Shown in pieces: positions 25,827 through 33,547 of a DNA stretch of 64,000 bases; within the stretch, counting starts at the first letter, position 1; each line of letters starts with the position of its first letter. The stretch is from Leptospirillum ferrooxidans C2-3 (GTDB taxonomy: Bacteria; Nitrospirota; Leptospirillia; Leptospirillales; Leptospirillaceae): contig NC_017094.1 in NCBI RefSeq assembly GCF_000284315.1, forward strand, positions 2,139,486 to 2,203,485, written 5' to 3'. A program made the position numbers and the translations under genes. The notes below the pieces were generated by a model. The model was not told the origin of the DNA, made no database searches, and worked only from the letters and a program-made list of their open reading frames with translations.

Positions 25827-26894
25827 TCAGATGGCTGCCATTCCAGAAAGCTCCATCGCGATCCGGTCAAGCTCCAGTCGTTCCCCGATCATCACCATCT
25901 GGTCCCCCGCTGACAGGATTGTTTCAGCACTGGGAAGCATCAGGGCCGATTCCCCCGATTTCAGGATCGCAACCACATGGCTTTTGATCATGAGACTCCG
26001 GGAGAACCGCTCGACGGTCATTCCGATAAAAGGAGAGTTCTGGGGAACCGGAATTTCTTCAAGTGCCAAACCTGTGTCCCCCTTCCCCGCAATGATGTCG
26101 ATGACATCCAGAAGCGTTGGCCTCGTCAGGGCAAGAATCATCCGGTGGCTTCCAAGCGCAAAAGGAGACACTACTTTCGTCGCTCCAGCCCTCAGGAGCT
26201 TCGATTCTGCCTTGGGATCTGTCGCCATCGCAATGATCGTCATATCCGGATTTTCAAGACGGGAGCTCATCGTCACATAAACCGATTCGGCTGGCCGCGA
26301 TGTGAGCGTCACCAGAAGGGATCTGGCCCTGATCACACCAGCTTGCCGGAGAACCTCTTCATCCGCCGCATTTCCACTCAGGACCAGATAGCCCTTGGCA
26401 ATGGCCTCCTGAACATTGACAGGATTTTCCTCGATGACCAGAAAGGGAATGTTCCGGACATGAAGTCCTTCGGATACGAGTGATCCAATTTTTCCATACC
26501 CGCAAACAATAATGTGGTCCTTGAGCGCGGCTATTTTCCGGTCCATCCGCCGGCCTCCCAGCAATTTGTAGACATGACCCTCAAGAACCAGTTCACTCAG
26601 CGTGGCAATCGCATAACCAACTGTGCCGACACCGGTGACAATCAGAATGATTGTAAAGTATTCGCCCCTGACATCCAGATGATGGACAGTCTGGTATCCG
26701 ACGGTAGACAACGTGATGACAGACATGAAGAGGGCATCGCTAAACGACCACCCTTCAAGCTCCATATAGCCACCGGTTCCCAGTCCCAACAAAAGGAGAA
26801 GAACTCCGATAGCGATATAGAGCCGCTGGAGGGGCTCCAGGGAGCCTTGATCAGACGTTTGCACCAGTCGAGGAATGTCGGGCTGATTCAACAT
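25827..26894 (-). CDS. Two-TM potassium-channel-like protein with TrkA domains
   Basis: The N-terminus has two membrane helices (about 27-47 and 75-103) around a pore loop, SVITLSTVGYQTVHHLDVRG. An RCK/TrkA-N domain follows (HIIVCGYGKIGSLVSEGLHV, about 127) and a TrkA-C domain after about 270. This is the MthK/Kch architecture. The filter reads TVGYQT rather than TVGYGD, so selectivity may be altered. ATG 26894 follows GGAGG by 9 bases and lies inside the upstream transporter gene's last 44 bases. Regulation of K+ or another cation is inferred. Confidence 0.86.
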   Translation of the reverse strand: MLNQPDIPRLVQTSDQGSLEPLQRLYIAIGVLLLLLGLGTGGYMELEGWSFSDALFMSVITLSTVGYQTVHHLDVRGEYFTIILIVTGVGTVGYAIATLSELVLEGHVYKLLGGRRMDRKIAALKDHIIVCGYGKIGSLVSEGLHVRNIPFLVIEENPVNVQEAIAKGYLVLSGNAADEEVLRQAGVIRARSLLVTLTSRPAESVYVTMSSRLENPDMTIIAMATDPKAESKLLRAGATKVVSPFALGSHRMILALTRPTLLDVIDIIAGKGDTGLALEEIPVPQNSPFIGMTVERFSRSLMIKSHVVAILKSGESALMLPSAETILSAGDQMVMIGERLELDRIAMELSGMAAI

Positions 26895-28233
26895 GCCCGG
26901 CAACCTCCTCCCGGGTCATGGCCGAACTGAGATACTTCACCCAGAGAACGCCGGTCCCTTCAAAATACCGGCAATCCACAACACCCTTCATTCCATCAAG
27001 CGTCAATACCAAAGGAGTGATCCTGGACGGATCGACAACAACATTTTCTTCAAAAACTTCCAGATGGTTTGGATCCGTCAGTCCTCGAGCATAAAAGAAC
27101 CAGAAAAGAGAGAGAAGCAAAAGGCCACCGAAGAGCGTCTTTTCGGAAAGAGAGACCAGGATTCCTCCTGAGAGGCCCCCTGCAAACGCCCCCATGAACT
27201 GGCTCATGCTGAACACTCCAGAAGAGGTTCCTCGGGTCTTGTGTTTGGCAAACCTCGTCATGATCGATGGCATGATGGGTTCGAGAAGGTTAAATCCGAT
27301 GAAAAAGATCGTCAGGCCTGTAATGAGTCCGGCCTTTGAATGATAGCCGAACAGAAAGACCACAAAGCTCACCACGATCAGAGCGATGGAGAACAAAAAC
27401 ATTTTCTTCAGTTTTTTCTTCTTTTCCGCATAGATCATCCCCGGGACCATCAGAAAGAGTCCCGAGAGAATCACAGGCAAATAGACATGCCAGAGATTTT
27501 TTTCGGGAATGAAGCGGGAGAGCAAAATAGGGAAGGCCACAAAAACGGACGTGAGTGATGCATGGAGAATAAAAACAGAGAAATCCAGCCGTATGAGGGA
27601 AGGATTGGAAAGGACCTTTCCCAGATCCTTGACCGAAAGCCCCATTGTGTTTTTAACGTGTGCGGGAGGATTGGGAACAATCACGTACAAAATCAGAATG
27701 GCCAGAAGAGAAAGGACTCCGGTCATCCAGAAAAGTGCCCCGACATCGTAATGTGCTGCCACAATCGGTCCGACGATCATCCCGACAGCAAAGGCAAGAC
27801 CGATCGACATACCGATACCCGCCATCGCCCTGGTCCGAACCTCTTCCCGTGTCAGGTCGGCCATCAGGGCGGTGATCACCGAAGCAACGGCGCCGGAGCC
27901 CTGCAAAAGACGTCCTACCAAAAGGACTCCGATCGAATGGGCCATGGCTGCAATGATCGATCCGGCCGCAAAGATCAAAAGACCGATGACAATAACCGGC
28001 TTTCGTCCTATCCGGTCGGAAAGGGTCCCGAACGGAACCTGCAGAAGCGCTTGAGTCAACCCATAGCCGCCAAGGGCAAGACCAAGCCATACCGGATCCG
28101 CACCCGGAAGTTTTTTGGCATACAGGCTCAGGACAGGGAGCACAATGAACAGGCCAAACATGCGTGTGGCGTAAATCAGCGAAAGCCCCATAAGGGCCTT
28201 CTTCTCAACAGGGTTCATCTCTTCAGACTTCAT
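26851..28233 (-). CDS. YajR-type major facilitator transporter
   Basis: A 460-residue MFS protein. The loop motif A is GTLSDRIGRKPVIVIGLL, with LLVGRLLQGSGAVASVITAL in helix 4. After the twelfth helix comes a soluble domain of about 65 residues (VLTLDGMKGVVDCRYFEGTG), resembling the ferredoxin-like YAM domain of E. coli YajR. It is an inner-membrane exporter of unknown substrate. The start at 28233 follows GAGGA. Its end overlaps the channel gene. 28234-28414 upstream holds no gene that I can see. Confidence 0.87.
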   Translation of the reverse strand: MKSEEMNPVEKKALMGLSLIYATRMFGLFIVLPVLSLYAKKLPGADPVWLGLALGGYGLTQALLQVPFGTLSDRIGRKPVIVIGLLIFAAGSIIAAMAHSIGVLLVGRLLQGSGAVASVITALMADLTREEVRTRAMAGIGMSIGLAFAVGMIVGPIVAAHYDVGALFWMTGVLSLLAILILYVIVPNPPAHVKNTMGLSVKDLGKVLSNPSLIRLDFSVFILHASLTSVFVAFPILLSRFIPEKNLWHVYLPVILSGLFLMVPGMIYAEKKKKLKKMFLFSIALIVVSFVVFLFGYHSKAGLITGLTIFFIGFNLLEPIMPSIMTRFAKHKTRGTSSGVFSMSQFMGAFAGGLSGGILVSLSEKTLFGGLLLLSLFWFFYARGLTDPNHLEVFEENVVVDPSRITPLVLTLDGMKGVVDCRYFEGTGVLWVKYLSSAMTREEVAGHVESARHSSTGANV

Positions 28234-28414
28234 GAAATTCCTCTATATTGATTGATCGGGAGGTTCAAGGCACGGCATTTATATGGCTCAGGCTTGTATT
28301 TTCACCCAACAGGAAGGTCTCCGGCAAGACCCCGGGGAAAGGGAAATCACTTTCCGAGCGATCATACCAAAAACTCGAGCCCAAAAAGGAAATCAAGGAA
28401 GGAGAATGGTTGAT

Positions 28415-28627
28415 TCAGCAGATCCCGGCAAGAAAGATTTTCGAAGGAGCTTCCCCATTGAGGCTTGAAACAGGAGCAGTAGTGTGGGATTTAAAGGAGT
28501 CATGCCCCAGGATACCCCACAACATCGAAAAAAGAAGGAGGGCAAAGAACAAGACGACACCTGCAAGCATGAAGAAAACAGGCTTTGAGTCCACATACAT
28601 CTTTCGTATGTTATTGAAGATACTCAT
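28415..28627 (-). CDS. Small single-span membrane protein, 70 residues
   Basis: A basic N-terminus (MSIFNNIRKMYVDSKP), then a single transmembrane helix (about 18-39, FFMLAGVVLFFALLLFSMLW) and a polar tail. No family recognised. It lies 32 bases after the 41-residue ORF in the same direction, with a weak AAGG as ribosome site. The two may be subunits of one membrane complex. Short accessory subunits of respiratory oxidases have this look, but no oxidase gene is in the window. Confidence 0.55.
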   Translation of the reverse strand: MSIFNNIRKMYVDSKPVFFMLAGVVLFFALLLFSMLWGILGHDSFKSHTTAPVSSLNGEAPSKIFLAGIC

Positions 28628-28659
28628 CTCATACCTTTGCCCAACCCGGATCGGTCACC

Positions 28660-28785
28660 TTAACTGTTGAAGTAGATAGACTTGATGACGGCGTACCAAC
28701 CAAGAACGATCACACTGGCCACTCCGATCAGAAGTGCCCACTCAAATCCACCCCAGTTTCCAACGGTCAGAACATGGCTTGTCAT
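28660..28785 (-). CDS. Tiny membrane protein, 41 residues
   Basis: ATG at 28785 with AAGGAG 8 bases upstream opens a 41-codon frame ending TAA. The protein begins MTSHVLTVGNWGGFEWALLI and has one hydrophobic helix (about 16-34), ending KSIYFNS. Strong Shine-Dalgarno, clean hydrophobic profile and neighbours support expression. It resembles the size class of respiratory-complex mini-subunits; I cannot name it. A hairpin (28824-28850) precedes its ribosome site. Confidence 0.6.
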   Translation of the reverse strand: MTSHVLTVGNWGGFEWALLIGVASVIVLGWYAVIKSIYFNS

Positions 28786-28857
28786 TGTTGAAACTCCTTA
28801 TATGTATGAAAACATTTGAAAATGGCTCCCATCAACTGTCCGATGGAGCCCCGGCTG

Positions 28858-28884
28858 AAAAACTCGGGGGTGGATCAATCCCCG
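28858..28884 (-). terminator. Intrinsic terminator after the coiled-coil secreted protein gene
   Basis: On the minus strand CGGGG, a 10-nt loop, CCCCG, then AGTTTTTC. It lies about 90 bases past the stop at 28975 and before the small membrane protein pair, so it separates the two units. Confidence 0.55.
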
Positions 28885-28974
28885 AAAAGTCCAGACACAT
28901 TTTAGAGACTATCACACTACAGAACAACTTGGAAACATCCAGCTACTTGATGTTCAGTTCAGTCCCGGATACAC

Positions 28975-29529
28975 CTATTTTGAAGAGTCTCCGGAAGAGA
29001 GCTTCCCATTCGCCTTGCTGACGTCCTTCTGAAAGGTCTGTGTTGCGTCGCCCAATGCTTTCACGTAAGCATCAACAGCTTTTTTGACCTCTTTTTGCCG
29101 CTCACGAAAGTCGCTCGATATCGTCTTGGCGTAGTTGGCGACAGCAGCCTTGATGGAAGTCGTTACCTGCTCACCCATCGACCCGCCAGTTTCAGCAAGC
29201 TTGTTCTTGATATCATTGATGGTCCCGGTCACATGGCGGCTTGCCACGGCTGTCTTCCTCGCGTACAGTGCATCCGCTTTCCTCTTGTTTTCGAGGTAAG
29301 CTTTTCTGGCATTGGCAACCGCCTGATGGTACCTTGCCTCAGCCCGGGCAATGGCGCTGTCGTATCGATCATTCAAGGGCCGGCTTTCATCATTGTCGCT
29401 TTGTGCCAAAGCGACTTCAGGAGAAAGTCCTAAACCGGACGGGTATCCGGAAACCTGAGACAGAAAAATGGCCAATCCGAATCCGAATGCTGCTCCAAGC
29501 CGTCTTTTTGAATCCAAGAAAGACCTCAT
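28975..29529 (-). CDS. Secreted coiled-coil protein, unrecognised
   Basis: A 184-residue product with a signal peptide (LGAAFGFGLAIFLSQVSGYP; cleavage probably after ALA, about residue 43). The rest is almost entirely charged helix, rich in Ala, Lys, Asp and Glu (YDSAIARAEARYHQAVANAR, DFRERQKEVKKAVDAYVKAL), predicted as a long coiled coil. Acid-tolerant bacteria often carry such small periplasmic helical proteins, but no function can be read. ATG 29529 follows GGGGGAA. The start further upstream at 29604 would lie in the inverted-repeat region and is rejected. Confidence 0.75.
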   Translation of the reverse strand: MRSFLDSKRRLGAAFGFGLAIFLSQVSGYPSGLGLSPEVALAQSDNDESRPLNDRYDSAIARAEARYHQAVANARKAYLENKRKADALYARKTAVASRHVTGTINDIKNKLAETGGSMGEQVTTSIKAAVANYAKTISSDFRERQKEVKKAVDAYVKALGDATQTFQKDVSKANGKLSSGDSSK

Positions 29530-29571
29530 TGATTCCCCCTTTTTGAAGAGTAAAAAATCAAAGAACGCAAT

Positions 29572-29629
29572 AATCCCGGGAACCATCATAGCATGGTTGC
29601 CCAATCGAATGAATTTGCCTCCCGGGATT
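29572..29629. repeat. Nested inverted repeat between ubiA and the coiled-coil gene
   Basis: Outer arms AATCCCGGG (29572-29580) and CCCGGGATT (29621-29629) are perfect. Inside, AACCAT (29581-29586) and ATGGTT (29593-29598) form a second hairpin abutting the first arm. It begins 3 bases after the ubiA stop. On the minus strand it is followed by ATTGCGTTCTTTGATTTTTTA, a loose T-rich run, so it may terminate the quinone operon. A -10-like TATGAT for the next gene lies in the inner loop. Confidence 0.5.
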
Positions 29630-29631
29630 CG

Positions 29632-30525
29632 TTACAGGAGAATGGGTGCCTCCAACAAAAACCCCATCGCCACAATCACTCCAAGAAAAACATGTGACTT
29701 GAACAGCTTCTGGGCATAAACCGGAGTCACTCCTCCCCTCACCTTAAAGGACTGGAAGAAAATCAGCAAGACAAACAGCAAGATGGATAAAGGAAGAGCC
29801 TTGAAGATCCCGAGCGAATAAGACGCCAGAAAAAGGAAAAGACCGGAGAGAAGGCCGAAGAATAAAATGGCGAGCCATAATCGATCACCGAAGGTCACCG
29901 CGCCAGACCGGACTCCCGCCTTGACATCGTCCTCCCTGTCGCTGATGGCATAGATCAGGTCATAGGCGGTCGACCAGAAGAGTCCCGCCAACCCGATAAA
30001 AACTGCTCCCATTGAAAGTTCGTTCTTCGAAGCAGTCCATGCCATGATGGGAGCCACCATTCCAAAAGGAAGTCCCATGAACAGCTGGGGGAGTGGAAAA
30101 AATCTCTTGAAAAGGGGATAGAGGATCGTGGCCAAAAGTCCCACAAACGCCACTTTCAGCGTCAAAAGATTTAAAAACAACAGCAAAAAGGCCGACAGGG
30201 TACAGAAAAAGAAAAATACGGCAAGAGCCCATCCAACCGATATCCTGCCAGAAACAATCGGACGATTTTTTGTCCGTTCAACCGCTCCATCCACATGTCT
30301 GTCCAGGATATCGTTAATAGCACAACCTGCAGATCTCATGAAAAAGGAGCCCAGAAAAAAAATCAGCAGAAGTTTGGGGGGAGGCGCTCCTCGCCATGCG
30401 GCAAGAAGCGCCCAGAACCCGGGAAGAAAGAGCAGGAGTGTTCCGGCAGGGCGATCAAATCGGATCAATTCCAAAATGACGGAAAACCATTTGATCGAAA
30501 ATACGGCCGGAGGATTGGGTGTCAT
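29632..30525 (-). CDS. ubiA: UbiA-family prenyltransferase
   Basis: An integral membrane aromatic prenyltransferase of 297 residues with eight or nine hydrophobic helices. Both Asp-rich Mg-diphosphate motifs are present: AGCAINDILDRHVDGAVERT followed by KNRPIVSGRI, and YAISDREDDVKAGVRSGAVT. Their spacing fits 4-hydroxybenzoate polyprenyltransferase (UbiA). ubiC directly upstream, overlapping by 4 bases, makes 4-hydroxybenzoate the likely acceptor. It is the last gene of the ubiE-radical SAM-ubiC-ubiA unit. The prenyl tail length cannot be read. Confidence 0.9.
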   Translation of the reverse strand: MTPNPPAVFSIKWFSVILELIRFDRPAGTLLLFLPGFWALLAAWRGAPPPKLLLIFFLGSFFMRSAGCAINDILDRHVDGAVERTKNRPIVSGRISVGWALAVFFFFCTLSAFLLLFLNLLTLKVAFVGLLATILYPLFKRFFPLPQLFMGLPFGMVAPIMAWTASKNELSMGAVFIGLAGLFWSTAYDLIYAISDREDDVKAGVRSGAVTFGDRLWLAILFFGLLSGLFLFLASYSLGIFKALPLSILLFVLLIFFQSFKVRGGVTPVYAQKLFKSHVFLGVIVAMGFLLEAPILL

Positions 30526-31025
30526 ACCAGAAATTCCATGAGAGAGGGAAGGAAAATCTCCTGAATGGAGATTCGGGCGCCAGCCATATTTGAGAGGATA
30601 TAAGAACGCATCCAGAGAGGCTGTCCATGCCAGGGATCTGGAGTAATGGGCGTCCCGCTTCGCCTCATGAAAGAGAGATTTTCCCGGATCATGGGCTCAC
30701 CCCTCTCAACAAATGCAGTACCGATCGGACGTGGATCGGAGAGAATTTCCCATGTCCTGGAAAAGTCTCCTCCCGGAGCCATACGGGAAGAAGCCATCAC
30801 GAGCTCCGGATAACGGTTCGTTCCCAGGAATACCCTGCGCTCCCCCTCCTCCCCCGGGATGATCCTCGCAACAACAGGAGCACCAATCGTCAAAGCCAGA
30901 AGTCGCGTCAGGGAACCATCCATCGCCAGAAAAATCTTCAGAAGGATCGGCAGACCATCCAAAAGTGCCGGGATATCAGCACCATCTGGCAAAGGCTGTT
31001 TTCCATCCGCCAGTGGCCGGATCAT
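30522..31025 (-). CDS. ubiC: UbiC-like chorismate lyase
   Basis: A 167-residue protein (E. coli UbiC has 165) with the family's landmarks in order: AMDGSLTRLLALTIGAPVVA (about 34-53), GERRVFLGTNRYPELVMASS with the substrate Arg, LSDPRPIGTAFVERG, and the C-terminal ARISIQEIFLPSL, whose Glu aligns with the catalytic Glu of TELFLP in UbiC. It would convert chorismate to 4-hydroxybenzoate and pyruvate. Overlap with ubiA and one-base overlap with the radical SAM gene imply coupled translation. Confidence 0.84.
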   Translation of the reverse strand: MIRPLADGKQPLPDGADIPALLDGLPILLKIFLAMDGSLTRLLALTIGAPVVARIIPGEEGERRVFLGTNRYPELVMASSRMAPGGDFSRTWEILSDPRPIGTAFVERGEPMIRENLSFMRRSGTPITPDPWHGQPLWMRSYILSNMAGARISIQEIFLPSLMEFLV

Positions 31026-32659
31026 CAGGACAGACTCGGAACCCCCACCGAATGCACTGGAGGGGAAGACGGGGATTGTGGTCGGGAAGATGGGCCCAAT
31101 CTGGCATCGAGCTCTCTCATGACCGCCCTTCCGATCTTCATCGGCTCCTCATCCCAGGCCGCAAGACAGGCTCGGGCAATCAGGGCGCCCAATTTTCCCG
31201 GATTATAAAGAAGCTTTCGAATCGTCATCGGGTTCAGATCGATCGGATCGTAATCCGATGAGAGATAGCCTTCTCGAATCAGCTTTTTCTCGAAGGCAGT
31301 ATGGGGTTGGACCGCCAGAAAAAACACCATCGGGTAGACTCTGTCTTCACCAAAGATCTGGCAGGTTGTCCGGTAAGATTCGATCGCCTCCCGAAGTGTC
31401 TCTTCCGTTTCACCGGGAGCGTTCAGGGAATAATTCAGGATGATATTTCCCTTGTATCCGGCATCCTGCAGATTTCGGCATCCTTCAATAAGGGTTGAAA
31501 GTTTAAAGCCCATGCGAAGACTGTCCAGAATCTCCTGAGATCCTGAGGTGATCGAAACTTCAAGGTCTCCCATTCCGGACTCGACCATCAAGGTGGCAAG
31601 ATCCGGAGAGATGAGACTTGTCCGGATATATCCGCTCCAGGTGATCTTCATCCCGGAGTCCCTGATCGCCTCAAGGAGGGCCCTTGCCTCTGGAATGGCT
31701 TTCACACCGGGAATAAACTGTGCATCGGCAAACCAGAAATTCCGGATTCCCCATTTTTCATAATATTGGCGCATTTCAGAAACAACATCTTCGGGATCCC
31801 GATAAAAAACCCGCTTCCCCTCAATATAGGTATAGAGGCAAAAAGAGCATCCGTAAGGACAGCCCCTTTTTGTCTGGATGCCAATCATTCTCCGATGATA
31901 GAAGGCATGTCCGGGAAAAACCTTTTCGACATAGGCAAGGTCGTAGGGAGCCCGACGGATCTGGACAGATCCTTCCTTTTTTCCCCTTATCGTTTTTCCA
32001 GCCTTTCTGTAAATGACCCGATCATCATCACAGGAACGTCCTTCCACAACCTTGATCAGGGCATCTTCACCCTCCCCAACGACACCGATCACACCCTCAG
32101 GAAGGAGTGGAATGATCTGTTCGGCAAACACGGAAAAAGCGCCCCCACCAACCATGACCGTGGCATTTGGGGCCCGCTTTGCACCCGATCGGATCAGTCG
32201 AAGCTTCCGGTGGAACTCCGTACGATACTTCCAGACCATCCGGATACCATCAATGGCGGCACGAACCCGGGTCGATATCTTTGGGGCATAATAAAACTCG
32301 AACGCCCGACGGAGAGAGTTATCTCCTTCATGGGGAGCGAAAATCTGGACATCTCTCCAGGAATAGGCCAGAAGGTCCGGCTTAAAACGGTCGATGGCGG
32401 CAAAAAGAGCTTCTTGATAGCTGTTCTCAGCAATTTGGGTCATGTCGAGAACTTCCATCTCAACCTCCGGATGCATCCGGTGAAGCCAATTCACCAGATA
32501 GCCTATCCCTACAGGAAAGATCGGACTGACAGGAAGCCAGATGAAAAGCACTCGTTTGAGAACTGCCGGGGGAAGTGGGGCATGATGATCATCCTGGACA
32601 TTCAGATCCAGGACGGGAAGGGCTCCGGACAGAGTTCCGGTCGTATCAGACGGCACCAT
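31025..32659 (-). CDS. B12-binding-domain radical SAM protein in the quinone operon
   Basis: A 544-residue protein. The N-terminal about 240 residues look like a cobalamin-binding Rossmann region (NATVMVGGGAFSVFAEQIIP, IGVVGEGEDALIKVVEG). The radical SAM cluster motif is CPYGCSFC within QTKRGCPYGCSFCLYTYIEG. The TIM-barrel continues with FADAQFIPGVKAIPEARALL and DLEVSITSGSQEILDSLRMG. The start ATG 32659 overlaps ubiE by 14 bases. Members of this class do methylations, cyclisations and oxygen-independent ring chemistry. Its place between ubiE and ubiC suggests a ring modification in quinone synthesis, which is inferred. Confidence 0.85.
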   Translation of the reverse strand: MVPSDTTGTLSGALPVLDLNVQDDHHAPLPPAVLKRVLFIWLPVSPIFPVGIGYLVNWLHRMHPEVEMEVLDMTQIAENSYQEALFAAIDRFKPDLLAYSWRDVQIFAPHEGDNSLRRAFEFYYAPKISTRVRAAIDGIRMVWKYRTEFHRKLRLIRSGAKRAPNATVMVGGGAFSVFAEQIIPLLPEGVIGVVGEGEDALIKVVEGRSCDDDRVIYRKAGKTIRGKKEGSVQIRRAPYDLAYVEKVFPGHAFYHRRMIGIQTKRGCPYGCSFCLYTYIEGKRVFYRDPEDVVSEMRQYYEKWGIRNFWFADAQFIPGVKAIPEARALLEAIRDSGMKITWSGYIRTSLISPDLATLMVESGMGDLEVSITSGSQEILDSLRMGFKLSTLIEGCRNLQDAGYKGNIILNYSLNAPGETEETLREAIESYRTTCQIFGEDRVYPMVFFLAVQPHTAFEKKLIREGYLSSDYDPIDLNPMTIRKLLYNPGKLGALIARACLAAWDEEPMKIGRAVMRELDARLGPSSRPQSPSSPPVHSVGVPSLS

Positions 32660-33392
32660 GGGGTTTTTCTCCGGAATGGATCGCAACGATCCCACCAGAA
32701 AGGTTTCGGTAGGCCACATTGCGAAAACCTGCCGCCTCGATTAACCCTTTGAACCGTTCTTGCGCGGGAAACTTGGCGATCGAGGCAGGCAAATATTCGT
32801 ATATGCCCGTTTTATCCCCGGAGACCACGCGGCCAATCAGGGGCAAAATGGCAAATGAGTAAAATCGATAGAGTTTGTCCCAAATCGGGTTGACGGGTGT
32901 GGAAAATTCAAGACACACAAAACGACCACCCGGCTTTAATATCCGGTAAATATCCTTCAGTGCCACGTCGAGATTCGTCACATTTCTGAGACCAAAGCCA
33001 ACAACAAGCCGATCGACAGATGATGTCCTGATGGCCATGACTTCTGCATTGGACTGAACAGCGCCCATCCCTGACCGTCCCTGTTCGGAACGGATTTTAT
33101 CAAGTCCGATCCTGAGCATCGCAAAGTTCAGGTCAACGGTGGCCACAATCCCTTTCGGTCCAACACGTTCCTTGGCCAGAAGACCAAGGTCAGCGGTACC
33201 ACCACAGAGATCAACCACCGTTTGCCCGGGCTTTGGATCCAGAATCGAGATGGCGATTCTTTTCCATAAGTGGTGCATGCCAAAAGACAGCACGGAGTTG
33301 TTCAGATCATAGGCTTTCGCCGCTGATGTAAACATATTCTGGACGACTATTTGCTTTTCCTGGGGATTAGGCAGGGAGAATGTTTTTGGCAT
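32646..33392 (-). CDS. ubiE: UbiE/MenG-type quinone C-methyltransferase
   Basis: A class I SAM methyltransferase of 248 residues with the UbiE signatures: VQNMFTSAAKAYDLNNSVLS near the N-terminus, the SAM loop VVDLCGGTADLGLLAKE, GFGLRNVTNLDVALKDIYRI and LKPGGRFVCLEFSTPVNPIW. It methylates the quinone ring in menaquinone or ubiquinone-type pathways. The ATG at 33392 has no Shine-Dalgarno; instead a TATAAT ends 6 bases upstream, implying a leaderless transcript. An upstream in-frame TTG (33428) coincides with the -35 and is unlikely. Confidence 0.92.
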   Translation of the reverse strand: MPKTFSLPNPQEKQIVVQNMFTSAAKAYDLNNSVLSFGMHHLWKRIAISILDPKPGQTVVDLCGGTADLGLLAKERVGPKGIVATVDLNFAMLRIGLDKIRSEQGRSGMGAVQSNAEVMAIRTSSVDRLVVGFGLRNVTNLDVALKDIYRILKPGGRFVCLEFSTPVNPIWDKLYRFYSFAILPLIGRVVSGDKTGIYEYLPASIAKFPAQERFKGLIEAAGFRNVAYRNLSGGIVAIHSGEKPHGAV

Positions 33393-33398
33393 GGGCGA

Positions 33399-33428
33399 AT
33401 TATAGCTGAAAAAGGTTGCCCTTCGCAA
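33399..33428 (-). promoter_or_regulatory. Sigma-70 promoter of the ubiE operon, leaderless start
   Basis: On the minus strand TTGCGA (33428-33423), 18 bases, TATAAT (33404-33399), then TCGCCC and the ATG. A start 7 bases past the -10 falls on the A of the initiation codon at 33392. Confidence 0.6.
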
Positions 33429-33547
33429 AGGGTAAACGGAAAGGAGAGTGATTTTCCAACAGGGCGAGAGAAACAGGGGAAAATGTTCTCTCCATCCCTG
33501 CCGGTGAAAAGGATCTTTAGATCACTCCCATCTCAAAGCGGATCTTT

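Noticed and set aside
31766-32752. A 328-codon plus-strand frame opposite the radical SAM gene
   Set aside because: Antisense to a gene with intact CPYGCSFC motif; no motif of its own.
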